Shown here one piece after another: positions 25,479 through 34,257 of a DNA stretch of 64,000 nucleotides; position 1 is the stretch's first letter, and each line of letters begins with the position of its first letter. The DNA lies in NCBI GenBank assembly GCA_020638995.1, contig JACKHM010000002.1:1116001-1180000 (forward strand), given 5' to 3'. The DNA is from Planctomycetaceae bacterium (GTDB taxonomy: Bacteria; Planctomycetota; Planctomycetia; Pirellulales; Pirellulaceae). The notes beneath the pieces are model-generated. The model had not been told where the DNA came from. It worked only from the letters and a program-made list of their open reading frames with translations, and ran no database searches. The translations under genes and the position numbers were made by a program.

Positions 25479-26689
25479 CAGTTGATTTGCAGCGGTCGCT
25501 CGTCAATGTTCACGGTCAGTGTCACTTCGCGGCCTTCGCGGACAATCACGACTTCCACGTCGCTGCCGATCGTGGCCGCGGCGACAAGCCTGGTCAACGT
25601 CGCGCCGTCAGTAATGTCTCGTTCGTTCCACCGGACTACGATATCCCCGGGCCGAATCCCCGCGCGCTGGGCCGGCGATGGGTTTCTGGGATCCGTCGTA
25701 ACAACTGCAACAATGTAGGCACCGCGCGTAACCGTCAGGTTGAACTCACGCGCCACTTCGTCGGTCACATCGCCCAATTGTGCGCCGAGCCACCCTCGTT
25801 CTACGCGCCCGCTGGTGCGAAGATTTTCGTAGACTTGCTTTGCGATACTGCTCGGGATTGCGAAACTGATGCCCTGATAGGCTTCACCGACGATGGCCGT
25901 ATTGATGCCCACAATGTTTCCATTAACGTCGACCAAAGGCCCACCGCTGTTACCCGGATTCACGGCAGCGTCAGTCTGTAAAAAATCTTGCCAAGCCGTC
26001 CCCGAACTGCGATGTTTTGCACTGACAATTCCAAAGGTGATGCTATGCTGCAAGCCAAAGGGGCTGCCCACGGCCCACACCAATGCGCCGGCATCGAGCC
26101 GGTCGCTGTCGCCCCATTCGGCGGCTTCCAAATCGGCAGCTTCGATCTTGAGTACCGCCAAATCCGTAAGTGCGTCGATGCCAACGACTTCTCCCGTGAC
26201 GACGCGACCATCGCTCAAGGTGACCTGAATTTCCGTGGCGTCGGTGACGACATGATTATTGGTGACGATATATCCCTCTCGATCGACAATTACGCCCGAC
26301 CCCTGGCCACGTGCTTCGGGATGCAACTGCTGGAAGCGAGGATCCATCGGAACGACTCCGCCGCGAACGAGCGTACTCGCAACATTAATATGAACAACGC
26401 TGGGCGCAACGCGCTTCGAAACAAGCTGATATGCCGTAGATAGTTCGCGCAGCGGCAACTGCTTCAATCCTTCCTTTGCCGCCTCCAACTCCGCTCGCTG
26501 TTGCCCCCTGGTGACCGAGTATTGAATCTGCTCGGCGAGATAGGGGACCAGGAACCGCACCAATAACAATGCCGTGAGGGCCGCCAAGAACCAGGACAGG
26601 CGATTTGCCGTTCGAGTTGCTGCTTCGCGTTGATCGTTCGACGGCTCGTGCAGGTGCATATCGGGCGCCTCGCGGTGGAATTCTTGCAT
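25478..26689 (-). CDS. HtrA/DegP-like serine protease with one PDZ domain, membrane-anchored
   Basis: From the ATG at 26689 the protein has 403 residues; the frame also has a TTG at 26710 and an ATG at 26659. A single membrane segment (SWFLAALTALLLVRFLVPYL, about residues 32-51) anchors it, with the protease in the periplasm. The triad is His in 'TNNHVV', Asp in 'LTDLAVLKI' and Ser in 'NPGNSGGPL', all intact. One PDZ domain follows (about 300-395, 'AQRAGIRPGDIVVRWN'), as in DegS and DegQ-like short forms. It should act in envelope protein quality control or stress signalling. It is translationally coupled to the SpoU gene. A perfect TATAAT at 26732-26737 (minus strand) lies at a suitable distance upstream. 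Confidence 0.92.
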   Translation of the reverse strand: MQEFHREAPDMHLHEPSNDQREAATRTANRLSWFLAALTALLLVRFLVPYLAEQIQYSVTRGQQRAELEAAKEGLKQLPLRELSTAYQLVSKRVAPSVVHINVASTLVRGGVVPMDPRFQQLHPEARGQGSGVIVDREGYIVTNNHVVTDATEIQVTLSDGRVVTGEVVGIDALTDLAVLKIEAADLEAAEWGDSDRLDAGALVWAVGSPFGLQHSITFGIVSAKHRSSGTAWQDFLQTDAAVNPGNSGGPLVDVNGNIVGINTAIVGEAYQGISFAIPSSIAKQVYENLRTSGRVERGWLGAQLGDVTDEVAREFNLTVTRGAYIVAVVTTDPRNPSPAQRAGIRPGDIVVRWNERDITDGATLTRLVAAATIGSDVEVVIVREGREVTLTVNIDERPLQIN

Positions 26690-26731
26690 CTTGAGTCCAT
26701 GGAAAATCAAACTTCGAGAAGATTACCTGCT

Positions 26732-26737
26732 ATTATA
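26732..26737 (-). promoter_or_regulatory. Candidate -10 box of the htrA-like gene
   Basis: The minus strand reads TATAAT here, a perfect consensus, which would place the transcript start about 36 bases before the ATG at 26689. No good -35 hexamer is seen at 16-18 bases distance, so confidence is limited. Confidence 0.35.
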
Positions 26738-26866
26738 GGGTGCGTCGCACGATTGTAGTGCGATTGCTCGAGGGGGCAAACTGACGGCGTTGACGACAAA
26801 TGGGGCTCGTGATAGAACGAGCCGTTTCCGATTCTGTAAAACCTTGCCCAGTAGGGAGTAACTAGC

Positions 26867-27052
26867 GTGGGAAGCGAACGCCAACGTGAGATTCGTCGTC
26901 GTCGAACTCGTCGTCGCAAGATGGTCGTCATCAAACGGCGGGCAGCGACGGCTAATGCGTCTGAGAAATCGATCCTGGCGGAGAAAATCAGAAAGTTGAC
27001 GCCTGGCGCCGAAGAACTTATCACTCGGCTCGCCCTTGAAGAGCGCAGCTAA
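26867..27052 (+). CDS. Small very basic protein, DUF6800-like
   Basis: This 61-residue protein starts at a GTG with AGGGAG eleven bases upstream. It opens with MGSERQREIRRRRTRRRKM, which is dominated by Arg, and ends in a predicted helix (SILAEKIRKLTPGAEELITRLALEE). From memory this pattern of an Arg-rich head and a helical tail with a 'KLRKLSPGA' motif is the planctomycete family DUF6800. The function is unknown, although the basic head suggests contact with nucleic acid or the ribosome. It stands between the divergent HtrA gene and a VOC-family gene 45 bases downstream. Despite its size, the start signal and recognisable family make it a real gene. Confidence 0.75.
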   Translation: MGSERQREIRRRRTRRRKMVVIKRRAATANASEKSILAEKIRKLTPGAEELITRLALEERS

Positions 27053-27097
27053 ATCCTGATCGCATCGCTTCACGCGTTGCGCCCCCGATATTGTCCT

Positions 27098-27496
27098 ATG
27101 GCGCACTCGCTCGATGTACTCGAGACTTGTCTTTACGTCGACGATCTGGTCGCGGCAGAACGGTTTTACACCGACGTACTCGGACTAGCTTTTGTCAGTC
27201 GGCACGCTGGTCGACATGTCTTCTTCCGCTGTGGGGCGGGGATGCTGCTGCTGTTTGATCCATCCGCCAGCATCGATCCGACTTCCGAGATCCCGACTCA
27301 CGGCGCGCGAGGTCCGGGACATGTAGCCTTTGCAATCGCACATATCGAGCTTGAGGAATGGGCAGCGCGACTCCAGCTGTACGGAGTTGCCATCGAACGC
27401 GAAGTAACGTGGCCGAACGGAGGCCAGTCGATTTACTTTCGTGATCCCGCAGGCAACAGTTTGGAGTTCGCTACGCGGGATCTTTGGGGACTGTGA
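27098..27496 (+). CDS. VOC-family (glyoxalase/dioxygenase fold) protein
   Basis: The 132-residue protein starts at the ATG at 27098; an upstream TTG at 27077 adds seven residues and is less likely. It shows the paired beta-alpha-beta-beta-beta modules of the vicinal oxygen chelate family: 'LETCLYVDDLVAAERFYTDVLGL', 'GPGHVAFAI' with a metal-ligand His, and 'SIYFRDPAGNSLEFATRDLW' with the Glu ligand. Members include glyoxalase I, fosfomycin-resistance proteins and extradiol dioxygenases. The substrate cannot be predicted from this text. It ends two bases before the end of the convergent secretin gene. Confidence 0.87.
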   Translation: MAHSLDVLETCLYVDDLVAAERFYTDVLGLAFVSRHAGRHVFFRCGAGMLLLFDPSASIDPTSEIPTHGARGPGHVAFAIAHIELEEWAARLQLYGVAIEREVTWPNGGQSIYFRDPAGNSLEFATRDLWGL

Positions 27497-27498
27497 AC

Positions 27499-29679
27499 CT
27501 AAGGGTCCGTTCGCGCTGGTTCGACTCGAATCACTTCGGGCAACCCGTCATCGTAACTCGAGTGCAACGTCGGCGTTCCCACTTCAGTTTCCACGATCGG
27601 CCGCCAAGGATATCCCTGACGTGAATAGTCGCGATGCGGATGCTGAGTGAGCGGAAGGCCTCGGTGCAGATTTGCATGGACGCCGACCTCCAGGTCGGGT
27701 GCGATCTCGATGATTTCTTCGCGGAGATTGATTGCGGCTTGGTTGAGCGGATCGAAGTGAATCGCCAAGTTAGCGTATCGTAACGAAGTATCCAAATCGC
27801 CGGCCGCGTAAGCAGCGTTCGCTAACCGTGTGTATCGCTCGCCGAACTGTCGCTTGCCGATCGGCGTCATCTTGTCTCGGAAAGTCTGTAGCCGATCGTC
27901 GAACTGCTTGGCATAGTCATCGCCTTCGTTCCAAGTGTGAATCTCGTCGACAACGCGAGGTGTGAGAAGCACGATGATTTCGCGGCGAACAATGGTCTCA
28001 GTTCGTTGCCGAAATGCCGCACCGACATACGGCAAGTTTCCCAGAACAGGAATCTGAGTCGAAGACGCGCTCAGGTCTTCGCGAATCAAACCGCCAATTA
28101 CCATCGTAGCGCCGCTACGACACATAATGTTTGTCGTTACCTGCGTAACGTCCTTGTCGGGCAACGTAAAGCCTTCTTGTACCCGGACAGAACCGGTCGA
28201 AAGTTCCGGATGAACCTCCATGCGCACCATGCCATCCGTGCTGACAAATGGCCGAATACGAAGATGCGTGCCCACTTCGAGGAACTCGACCGCTTGAGTT
28301 GCCGCGGTTTCGGTTACGGTCGTGCTGACGTATCCCAACTCGGAGCCGATCAGAATCTCCGCTCGCTGTTTGTTTAAGCACATGACTCGCGGTGAGGCGA
28401 CAACGGTCGTATCACCGATCGTTTCAAGCGCTTCGATGAAAGCGAACAGGCTCGTGTCCAGGAAGCCGACCTTGAGCCCGTCCTTAAAGTTTGCGGTTGC
28501 GAGGCTGGTAAGCGGCGTCCCAGAAGTAATGCGAATCGTCTCTTCGTTTCGCAACAGTTCAAAGTCCACTCCCAAGACATCCTTGTCATCGAGCTTAACG
28601 CTCAGAATCGTAGCTTCGATCGCTACTTGCATCGGCATGCGATCCACCTCGGCAACGACCTGATCGACTTCGGCCAACACGGTCACATAGTCGCGAACCA
28701 TAACGACATCGCCACCGGCAAACGTATCGCCGCCTGCCTGAGTCGCATTGGATGCAATTCCCACCTCTGGTGGACTGGAGACCGTAACCTGTCCCACGTC
28801 GGTGCTGAGTAACGGCGTGATCAGCTTCTGCAACTCGGTCGCGCTCACATAGTCGGGTCGATAGATACGGCTCCCGACGGTTTCCGCAACATGGGCCATC
28901 CCGCGCAGATCTTCTGGCGTACCCACGTAGATGATGTCCGCCTCGCGAACGTAGACAAAGCCGGTCGACTTCAACAGTGCCGTAAGTGCCGTCTCGATGG
29001 GCACATTCTGCAACGAAGCGGAGACATTTCCACGCACGCTCGGGCTTGCCAGGATATTGAGACCGCCAGCTTTGCTTAAGAGCTTCAAGACATAGCGGAT
29101 GTCTGAATCCTGCGCGTCGATGTCGACGAGATCACTGTCCGGACTGATCAACACTTGTCCATTCTGCTTGAGTGTTGCTTCCGGCAGATCTTCTTCCGGA
29201 GTTGGCAAGGCGGGAGGCGGAGCGGCGACATTGTCGGGTGGCATTTGCTCCCGAAGCCGGGATACCGCGTCAGCCGTTTCATTCTGTTTGGCTTGGTAAC
29301 GCTCGATCGTTTCAAGCAGCGTGTCCAGTTGATTTGCGATGCGAGGCTCATACTCTGCCACTAGCGGTGGAGCTGCGGTCGGCAGTTGCGTGATCAGCGG
29401 TGCAGAGACCGGGTACATGACAACCGGCACCTCAGGCGATACCGAGGGCACAGCTGGATCCGGCAGTGGAGTAGCGTTTGATACTGGAGTCGGCACAGGA
29501 AATGGAAGCGATTCATTCACGTCCGCCGCCGTCTCCTCGGCTTCCTCGGCACCTGGTCCATCTTCGGACACGGCGACGACCTGGACAGGAACGCTAGAAT
29601 GCTCAGCTACCGAGATCGCTAGTGCTACTCCGGCTGCGGCAAAGACTCCGAGCACCGTGAGTCGTAGGATGAATTGCAT
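27499..29679 (-). CDS. Secretin (PilQ/GspD-like) with proline-rich N-terminus and C-terminal extension
   Basis: This 726-residue protein forms the outer-membrane ring of a type II secretion or type IV pilus system. A signal-like hydrophobic N-terminus (1-25) is followed by a Pro/Val-rich spacer (30-180). A STN/secretin N-domain (about 185-265) contains 'ILASPSVRGNVSASLQNVPIETALTALL'. The secretin core (about 345-590) contains 'TTVVASPRVMCLNKQRAEILIGSELGYV' and 'GLIREDLSASSTQIPVLGNLPYVGAAFR', with 'REIIVLLTPRVV' closing it. An unusual extension of about 130 residues follows, with a TPR-like part ('AGDLDTSLRYANLAIHFDPLNQAAINLR') and a polar tail. It is the last gene of the pilus cluster, 63 bases after the PilP-like gene. 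Confidence 0.9.
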   Translation of the reverse strand: MQFILRLTVLGVFAAAGVALAISVAEHSSVPVQVVAVSEDGPGAEEAEETAADVNESLPFPVPTPVSNATPLPDPAVPSVSPEVPVVMYPVSAPLITQLPTAAPPLVAEYEPRIANQLDTLLETIERYQAKQNETADAVSRLREQMPPDNVAAPPPALPTPEEDLPEATLKQNGQVLISPDSDLVDIDAQDSDIRYVLKLLSKAGGLNILASPSVRGNVSASLQNVPIETALTALLKSTGFVYVREADIIYVGTPEDLRGMAHVAETVGSRIYRPDYVSATELQKLITPLLSTDVGQVTVSSPPEVGIASNATQAGGDTFAGGDVVMVRDYVTVLAEVDQVVAEVDRMPMQVAIEATILSVKLDDKDVLGVDFELLRNEETIRITSGTPLTSLATANFKDGLKVGFLDTSLFAFIEALETIGDTTVVASPRVMCLNKQRAEILIGSELGYVSTTVTETAATQAVEFLEVGTHLRIRPFVSTDGMVRMEVHPELSTGSVRVQEGFTLPDKDVTQVTTNIMCRSGATMVIGGLIREDLSASSTQIPVLGNLPYVGAAFRQRTETIVRREIIVLLTPRVVDEIHTWNEGDDYAKQFDDRLQTFRDKMTPIGKRQFGERYTRLANAAYAAGDLDTSLRYANLAIHFDPLNQAAINLREEIIEIAPDLEVGVHANLHRGLPLTQHPHRDYSRQGYPWRPIVETEVGTPTLHSSYDDGLPEVIRVEPARTDP

Positions 29680-29742
29680 GAGTCTTCCGTGACCTGTTTC
29701 GTTGAGTCAAACATCATGTTCGCCACGCATGCGCGCCGACGG

Positions 29743-30495
29743 TTAATTCGATCGCGGCTTCACGACGATCGCGTCCTTCGGCAATTCGTTTGGCAAATAC
29801 AAACACTGTTCATGATCATCCATCCTCAACCGGATAAAATTGCGTTCAATCTGAACCAGCTCCAATCGCAACTCGGTTGCTGGATCGGGTTTTGCGTCAC
29901 CTTCTACGAGGACCGATATCGTCTCTCCTTGTTCGTAGGTCCTTCCATCGATCGTGGCGAGTCGACAACGCCTTCCCACCATGGTTGCGTTCAACTTTAA
30001 TCCCAATTTGCGAATCGGATTGTCGCCAGTCACGTCTTCTTCAACCACCTCGGGTGGCTGCGAATCCTCGTCGACAAGTTCAATTCGCTCATCGTCCGTC
30101 GTGGCGACAAGCTCCTGATCTGCTTTGGTTTCCGGTTCTTTCGCTGCGATAAAGGGATTTCGCACATCAGCTGGAATCATCGTAGGTAACGTAAACTGAT
30201 CGACTGCCAACCATCGCGCGACTTCGACCCAGCTACTTTGGGCCGCTTCCACAGCCCTGGGGGCGTTCGCAGCCGCAGGCAATACAAAGTCCGCCGGCTT
30301 CGCGGGATTAGCAACAGTTGCATTCGGCTTCTTCTGAGATCCCAGGAGCAACGGAACACAAACGTACAATGCCACTGGCAACATCAACACCAGGAAGCCC
30401 GTCTTTGCAGGACTACGCGTGAACTCCTTTATCGCAACTCGTTTTAGTTTTCCAATATTCACTTCTTTGCCCGGTTGCGCTGCATCAAATGCCAT
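29743..30495 (-). CDS. Inner-membrane pilus/secretion assembly protein (PilP/GspC-like)
   Basis: The 250-residue protein has a short basic cytoplasmic N-terminus and a single membrane segment (GFLVLMLPVALYVCVPLLLG, about 33-52), with the rest outside the cytoplasm. After an Ala/Pro-rich spacer comes 'IPADVRNPFIAA', like the conserved R-[DN]-PF of PilP proteins. The final domain (about 160-240, 'NATMVGRRCRLATIDGRTYEQGETI...LELVQIERNFIRLR') looks like the small beta domain of PilP/GspC (homology region), which in other systems contacts the secretin. Position between PilO and the secretin gene supports this. The exact choice between PilP and GspC is uncertain. Confidence 0.7.
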   Translation of the reverse strand: MAFDAAQPGKEVNIGKLKRVAIKEFTRSPAKTGFLVLMLPVALYVCVPLLLGSQKKPNATVANPAKPADFVLPAAANAPRAVEAAQSSWVEVARWLAVDQFTLPTMIPADVRNPFIAAKEPETKADQELVATTDDERIELVDEDSQPPEVVEEDVTGDNPIRKLGLKLNATMVGRRCRLATIDGRTYEQGETISVLVEGDAKPDPATELRLELVQIERNFIRLRMDDHEQCLYLPNELPKDAIVVKPRSN

Positions 30496-30541
30496 AGCGC
30501 GGCGCCGGCTCCTCTATTGATCGGTTGCCAGTAGGCTCGCC

Positions 30542-31114
30542 CTAATCCGAATCACCCGGATTATCGGCAAAAACTGTGAAACTAAGCTCACATCGCACAT
30601 TTGCCCCAGCTTGTCCGCTAGCAGACAAGTTCAAACGGGTGATCCAAATCGTTTCGGGCCGCTCTTCGAGCAAACGCAGAAACTCAGAAATCTGTACGAA
30701 ATCGCCTTCGATAGTCACGTCCGAAGGGTGCTGCCGTAGCGTCGACATCTTTACGACACCTTGCGGCGTGATCCGTTCGACCTTTGCGCCAGCTTGTTGA
30801 GCAAGCTGCGATACGACTCCGATAAATGTTGCTGTCTGTTGCGGCGTGGGTGAATGTTCGCGCCATGAGTCGATGGTCGACCGAACCGCCGAGATTTTTC
30901 GCTCCAGATTAACGATTTCACTTTCAAGTGCTCCCAGTTCGAGAACATCCTTGCGTTGTGAAGCCAATTCAGTTCGAAGGCCGGCGATCGACTTTTGGGT
31001 CGGCATGAAAACGAATACCGCGTATGCCAGTGCCGTTCCCGATATTAGGACAGTCAAGACCCAGCTCTTGGGCTGCTTACGCAACGACCCTTGATCGGTT
31101 TGATGAGCATTCAC
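30542..31114 (-). CDS. PilO-like inner-membrane assembly protein
   Basis: This 190-residue protein has a single N-terminal membrane segment (SWVLTVLISGTALAYAVFVF, about 17-36) and a periplasmic coiled-coil ('IAGLRTELASQRKDVLELGALESEIVNLERKISAVRSTI'). A small alpha/beta domain follows ('VTIEGDFVQISEFLRLLEERPETIWITRLNL', then 'VRCELSFTVF'). This is the layout of PilO/GspM proteins, which bridge the cytoplasmic ATPase platform and the periplasm. The GTG start at 31114 overlaps the TGA of the PilN gene (GTGA), so the two are translationally coupled. It is part of the PilM-N-O-P set typical of type IV pili. Confidence 0.75.
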   Translation of the reverse strand: MNAHQTDQGSLRKQPKSWVLTVLISGTALAYAVFVFMPTQKSIAGLRTELASQRKDVLELGALESEIVNLERKISAVRSTIDSWREHSPTPQQTATFIGVVSQLAQQAGAKVERITPQGVVKMSTLRQHPSDVTIEGDFVQISEFLRLLEERPETIWITRLNLSASGQAGANVRCELSFTVFADNPGDSD

Positions 31115-31845
31115 AGGGAAGTCCCTCCAGCGGAATGTTGGGCGATCTGTTCGCTCGTGGCAATCGGCCCTTTTGGACCTCCGGATTGGCCATGCCCAGG
31201 TCGGACAATCACATTCAACTCGAACGCGCTACATGCCCCATCGTCCTGTGATGCTTGGGATTGCAATGAGCTGAGTGACACACTGTGAAACAGCGGGACT
31301 TCACTCAGCCGTCGCACATATTCGTTTAGAGCTGCCGTATCGCTGACGACGCCTCGAATGCGAACGATCACTCGTGCTACGTCTTGACTCGACCGTAAGG
31401 TCTCCAAGTCGGTCGCGGCCATCGGCTGTGAGCTTGCGTCAGTTCGAGTTTCATGGCCACTGGCAGCTCGTCGAATGGGCTGCTGTTCGAGAATCTCTAA
31501 ACCTTCAAACGAAATACATTCAGGCAGGCCTTGCGTCACATTGGCAATCAATTGAGTTCTCGGCCAAGGATGGCGCAAATATGTATACAGCGCGGCCGCC
31601 TGTTCCTTATCGCCAAGTTCCTGTTTGAGCAACTGAACACGCTCGCGTTTCAACTTCGTAGCGATTAGGTCTTGTTGCAGATCGCGCATGCTCACTTGCA
31701 GCGATTTCTTCATTGCAAACTGGCCCAGCGTCGCCACGAGAAGCAAGCCTCCAAATCCGAGCAATATCGCGTACTGCCATACAGCGGCCTTACGCTTTAG
31801 GTCGCGTTCGTGGTACCGCTCTGGAAGAAAGTTGATCTTGTTCAT
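31111..31845 (-). CDS. pilN: PilN-like inner-membrane assembly protein
   Basis: The 244-residue protein begins MNKINFLPERYHERDLKRK. The 'INFLPxxY' motif is the cytoplasmic peptide by which PilN binds PilM. One membrane segment follows (about 24-46, 'WQYAILLGFGGLLLVATLGQFA'), then a long coiled-coil and a periplasmic alpha/beta domain ('VARVIVRIRGVVSDTAALNEYVRRLSEVPLFHSVSL') of the PilN/GspL type. It lies six bases downstream of the pilM gene and overlaps the pilO-like gene by four. It is inferred to form the inner-membrane ring of the assembly machine. Confidence 0.82.
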   Translation of the reverse strand: MNKINFLPERYHERDLKRKAAVWQYAILLGFGGLLLVATLGQFAMKKSLQVSMRDLQQDLIATKLKRERVQLLKQELGDKEQAAALYTYLRHPWPRTQLIANVTQGLPECISFEGLEILEQQPIRRAASGHETRTDASSQPMAATDLETLRSSQDVARVIVRIRGVVSDTAALNEYVRRLSEVPLFHSVSLSSLQSQASQDDGACSAFELNVIVRPGHGQSGGPKGPIATSEQIAQHSAGGTSL

Positions 31846-31851
31846 TGGCCT

Positions 31852-32919
31852 TTACGCACTCGAGCAGATCTCGCGCAAGGCAAGTCCCGCCGCAATGTCC
31901 CAGTAGCAAGTTCGTCCGGACTTCCCGGATCGCGAATACATCCGAAAGGGGTCGCTCAACTCGCCAGCAACTCCAACTCGCTTTGTTAACGCTTCGAGCA
32001 GCGTCTCTGACGCCTCACCACCTCCCAAAACAAACCGCCCCAGTGGCCTGCCCCGAAAAGTCACGCTGTGATAACGCACACACATCGACAGCTCACTCGC
32101 CAGCCGTTCGACCGCCGGTCGCATCGCATCTGCGACACTTCGTGTGATCTCCGGATCCTGCCGATCGCTACGCCGATCGCCGTTATTGCGACGCAACGAA
32201 GCCGACTCGGCGATGCTCATTTTGAGCTTTCGCGAAACCGCTTCGTCGAATTGCTTGCCGCCCAAGTCGAGGTACTTCACGAACAACAGCTCGTCACCTT
32301 GGGCAATCACTACGAGAGTCGACTGGAATCCAACATGTACGTACATCGTACGTACATCGCGATCTTCCTCTCGACGAAACTGAGACGTGTAGGTGCGTAC
32401 GAGTGAAGTAGGTTCAACGTCCACAGCGACAGGACGGAGTTTGGCTTGTTCGATGACGCTGAGCAATCGCTCCAGGACGGGGCGATGACATGCCATCAGA
32501 ATGACTTCCCTCATGACCGCATCGCCTTGACGAATATCCGCCGCTTCGAGGTAGCGAATTTCAGCTTCTGCGACGGGGAAGGGGATACGACCGGCCGCCT
32601 CTTGCTGTACAGTGCGGTCGAGCGGAATCTGAGCGGACTTGGAGACGCGAATGTTCTGCAAAAACAGTTGCCGATGATTCAAGCACAAGACGGCATCATT
32701 GCCTTTGAATGCACGGCCTTCGCGCGCTTGGGCCAGCGCCTCGACAATCCGCTCATCTTGTTCTGCATCGCTCAAGTTCTTGTCCGAGTCCGACAGATCC
32801 CAGCGACTGGCTTCGACCAACTGCTTTCCATCCGCGGAAAACTGGGCGAGTTTTACAGAACGCGACCCAATGTCGATCCCTATCGGTCCGAAACGGTTTT
32901 TTCTTAGTCTTGCAATCAT
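31852..32919 (-). CDS. pilM: PilM-like actin-fold pilus assembly protein
   Basis: The 355-residue cytoplasmic protein has the actin/FtsA-like fold of PilM: the phosphate-1 motif 'IGIDIGSRSVKLAQ', the 'QNIRVSKSAQIPLDRTVQQEAAGRIPFP' region that PilM proteins share, the 'YVHVGFQSTLVVIAQGDELLFVKYLDLGG' phosphate-2 part and 'RFVLGGGEA' near the end. PilM binds the N-terminal peptide of PilN on the cytoplasmic face and is found in both type IV pili and related secretion systems. No signal peptide or membrane segment is present. It is the first of the M-N-O-P-Q block, 203 bases after the H-like pseudopilin gene, a gap that may hold an internal promoter. Confidence 0.85.
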   Translation of the reverse strand: MIARLRKNRFGPIGIDIGSRSVKLAQFSADGKQLVEASRWDLSDSDKNLSDAEQDERIVEALAQAREGRAFKGNDAVLCLNHRQLFLQNIRVSKSAQIPLDRTVQQEAAGRIPFPVAEAEIRYLEAADIRQGDAVMREVILMACHRPVLERLLSVIEQAKLRPVAVDVEPTSLVRTYTSQFRREEDRDVRTMYVHVGFQSTLVVIAQGDELLFVKYLDLGGKQFDEAVSRKLKMSIAESASLRRNNGDRRSDRQDPEITRSVADAMRPAVERLASELSMCVRYHSVTFRGRPLGRFVLGGGEASETLLEALTKRVGVAGELSDPFRMYSRSGKSGRTCYWDIAAGLALREICSSA

Positions 32920-33122
32920 ATTATTGAGCGTTCTTCCGGCTCCGCGCCGGAAGATTCTAACGAGTTCCTGCTCTGACTGTTTGAAGTCTCTCGACTTTGG
33001 TTAGTTCCAAGGCGCGATGCTTCGCACCGCATCACTCAGGCGTTTTGCAACGGCCAAGCTGTCTGGCTACATAACAACGGGTCTGCCACTGCACCTCACT
33101 CTGCGATGCAAACTGGGGAGCA

Positions 33123-33998
33123 CTAGTAGGTCGTCGCTGCATCAGGTTCCGACATCGTCGTATCGCTGTAATCTGTGTACGCAGGATCTGCGTAGTCCAA
33201 GTAGTCAGCCTCGCTGTACGTGGGGTCGGCGTTTGACGTGGCGTCGACGTAGTCCATCTCTGTCGAAGCCGCGTCATAAGTCTCTGCCAAATCGGCGTAG
33301 GCCGCTTCCATTTCTTCGTTCATGTACTGTTCGCCGAGTGAATAAGGTACCGAAGTCGTCACCGTGCCGATCGAGGTAAAGCCAGTAATCGGATCGATTT
33401 CGATGCCGACGAACTTTCGCCCTCTTCTCGGGCCGGCGGACAGCCAGACGGTGGTTCGCAGCGAACGAGTCGTTTCACCTAGCGGGCCAAATTCGATGTC
33501 GAAGACTTGCTCCGGCGCGCTGGCCATCATCGAACCGCCGGCTTCGACAACGGCAATCGCAATGTCACCCGATCCGCATGGCAGCAAGCTCAGGTTTGTC
33601 GTGTATTGGGTACAAGAGGCACCCACCGAATGAAAGGCCGAATCTGGCAGCACGTCGAGCGCGCTGTTTGCACCGCTATGAACAAGTGTGTAACAGTTAC
33701 TTGAGCTATCGAAGCTAATTCTGTACGAACTGTTGTTCGTAACGGCCAGATTTCGGGCTTGCGAAATATCAGCGGCGATGACCTGTGCGGTGCCCAGAAT
33801 CTGGTCATGCGACGCAGAGTCGTATTGCGTCAGTACAACTCCGGCAATCACTGCCACAATCGAAATGACGACGAGCAGTTCGACAAGTGAGAATGCGTCG
33901 TTACTTTCCCGCCGATTTCGCCCGCGACTCGGCGCGCAACAACTGAACTTGCTCCTGGAGCAAGCCCTTGATTTGCTGTAGTTCGCGAATGATCTCAT
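33123..33998 (-). CDS. H-like pseudopilin with acidic, Tyr-rich tail (start uncertain)
   Basis: The frame contains the prepilin cleavage motif A-FSLVELLVVISIVAVIAG, so the mature protein begins at the Phe encoded near 33893. It then resembles GspH/FimT pseudopilins. Its last 70 residues are highly acidic and full of Tyr, Asp, Ala and Thr in repeating strings (YSEADYLDYADPAYTDYSDTT), which I do not know from other pseudopilins. No ATG, GTG or TTG lies close before the motif. The nearest ATG is 33998 (35-residue leader), and 34064 is the next. Both overlap the upstream small gene that ends at 33901. The reader should treat the 5' end as unresolved. Confidence 0.68.
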   Translation of the reverse strand: MRSFANYSKSRACSRSKFSCCAPSRGRNRRESNDAFSLVELLVVISIVAVIAGVVLTQYDSASHDQILGTAQVIAADISQARNLAVTNNSSYRISFDSSSNCYTLVHSGANSALDVLPDSAFHSVGASCTQYTTNLSLLPCGSGDIAIAVVEAGGSMMASAPEQVFDIEFGPLGETTRSLRTTVWLSAGPRRGRKFVGIEIDPITGFTSIGTVTTSVPYSLGEQYMNEEMEAAYADLAETYDAASTEMDYVDATSNADPTYSEADYLDYADPAYTDYSDTTMSEPDAATTY

Positions 33999-34137
33999 GG
34001 CGTTGTTCGACAGCGTTGGCAAACGGCGGCTGGCCACTCGGCGGAGCGGCGTTCGAAGAATCATAAAAGCTTAGCACGCCCCATAGAAACAGGTTTGCAC
34101 TAAGCAACGTCGCCCAACCAAACAGTTTTTTGTTCAC
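33901..34137 (-). CDS. Small secreted coiled-coil protein in the pilus cluster
   Basis: This 78-residue protein starts MNKKLFGWATLLSANLFLWGVL, a signal peptide or membrane anchor. It continues with a helical segment with heptad character ('VEQRHEIIRELQQIKGLLQEQVQLLRAES') and a basic end. I do not recognise a family. Its gene sits between the PilX/LamG-like gene and the H-like pseudopilin gene and overlaps the possible 5' end of the latter. Co-directional position and an N-terminal membrane segment argue for a role in the same envelope machine, perhaps as a small inner-membrane scaffold. This is inference. Confidence 0.6.
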   Translation of the reverse strand: MNKKLFGWATLLSANLFLWGVLSFYDSSNAAPPSGQPPFANAVEQRHEIIRELQQIKGLLQEQVQLLRAESRAKSAGK

Positions 34138-34257
34138 GTGAAGAGTCCTTCTATTGAGTGCAAGGTCACGAGGGTTATGCCGCTTGTGCGGCCATCACCT
34201 TCCAAGTGAGAAGTTCCAAACCGCCGCAGCATTCAATCGCAGTCCGTGCTCCGATTC

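Noticed and set aside
33032..33277. Minus-strand Thr/Arg-rich frame of 81 codons in the gap between pilM and the pseudopilin
   Set aside because: It is the out-of-frame reading of the repetitive pseudopilin tail and shows the low-complexity composition expected of a shadow frame.
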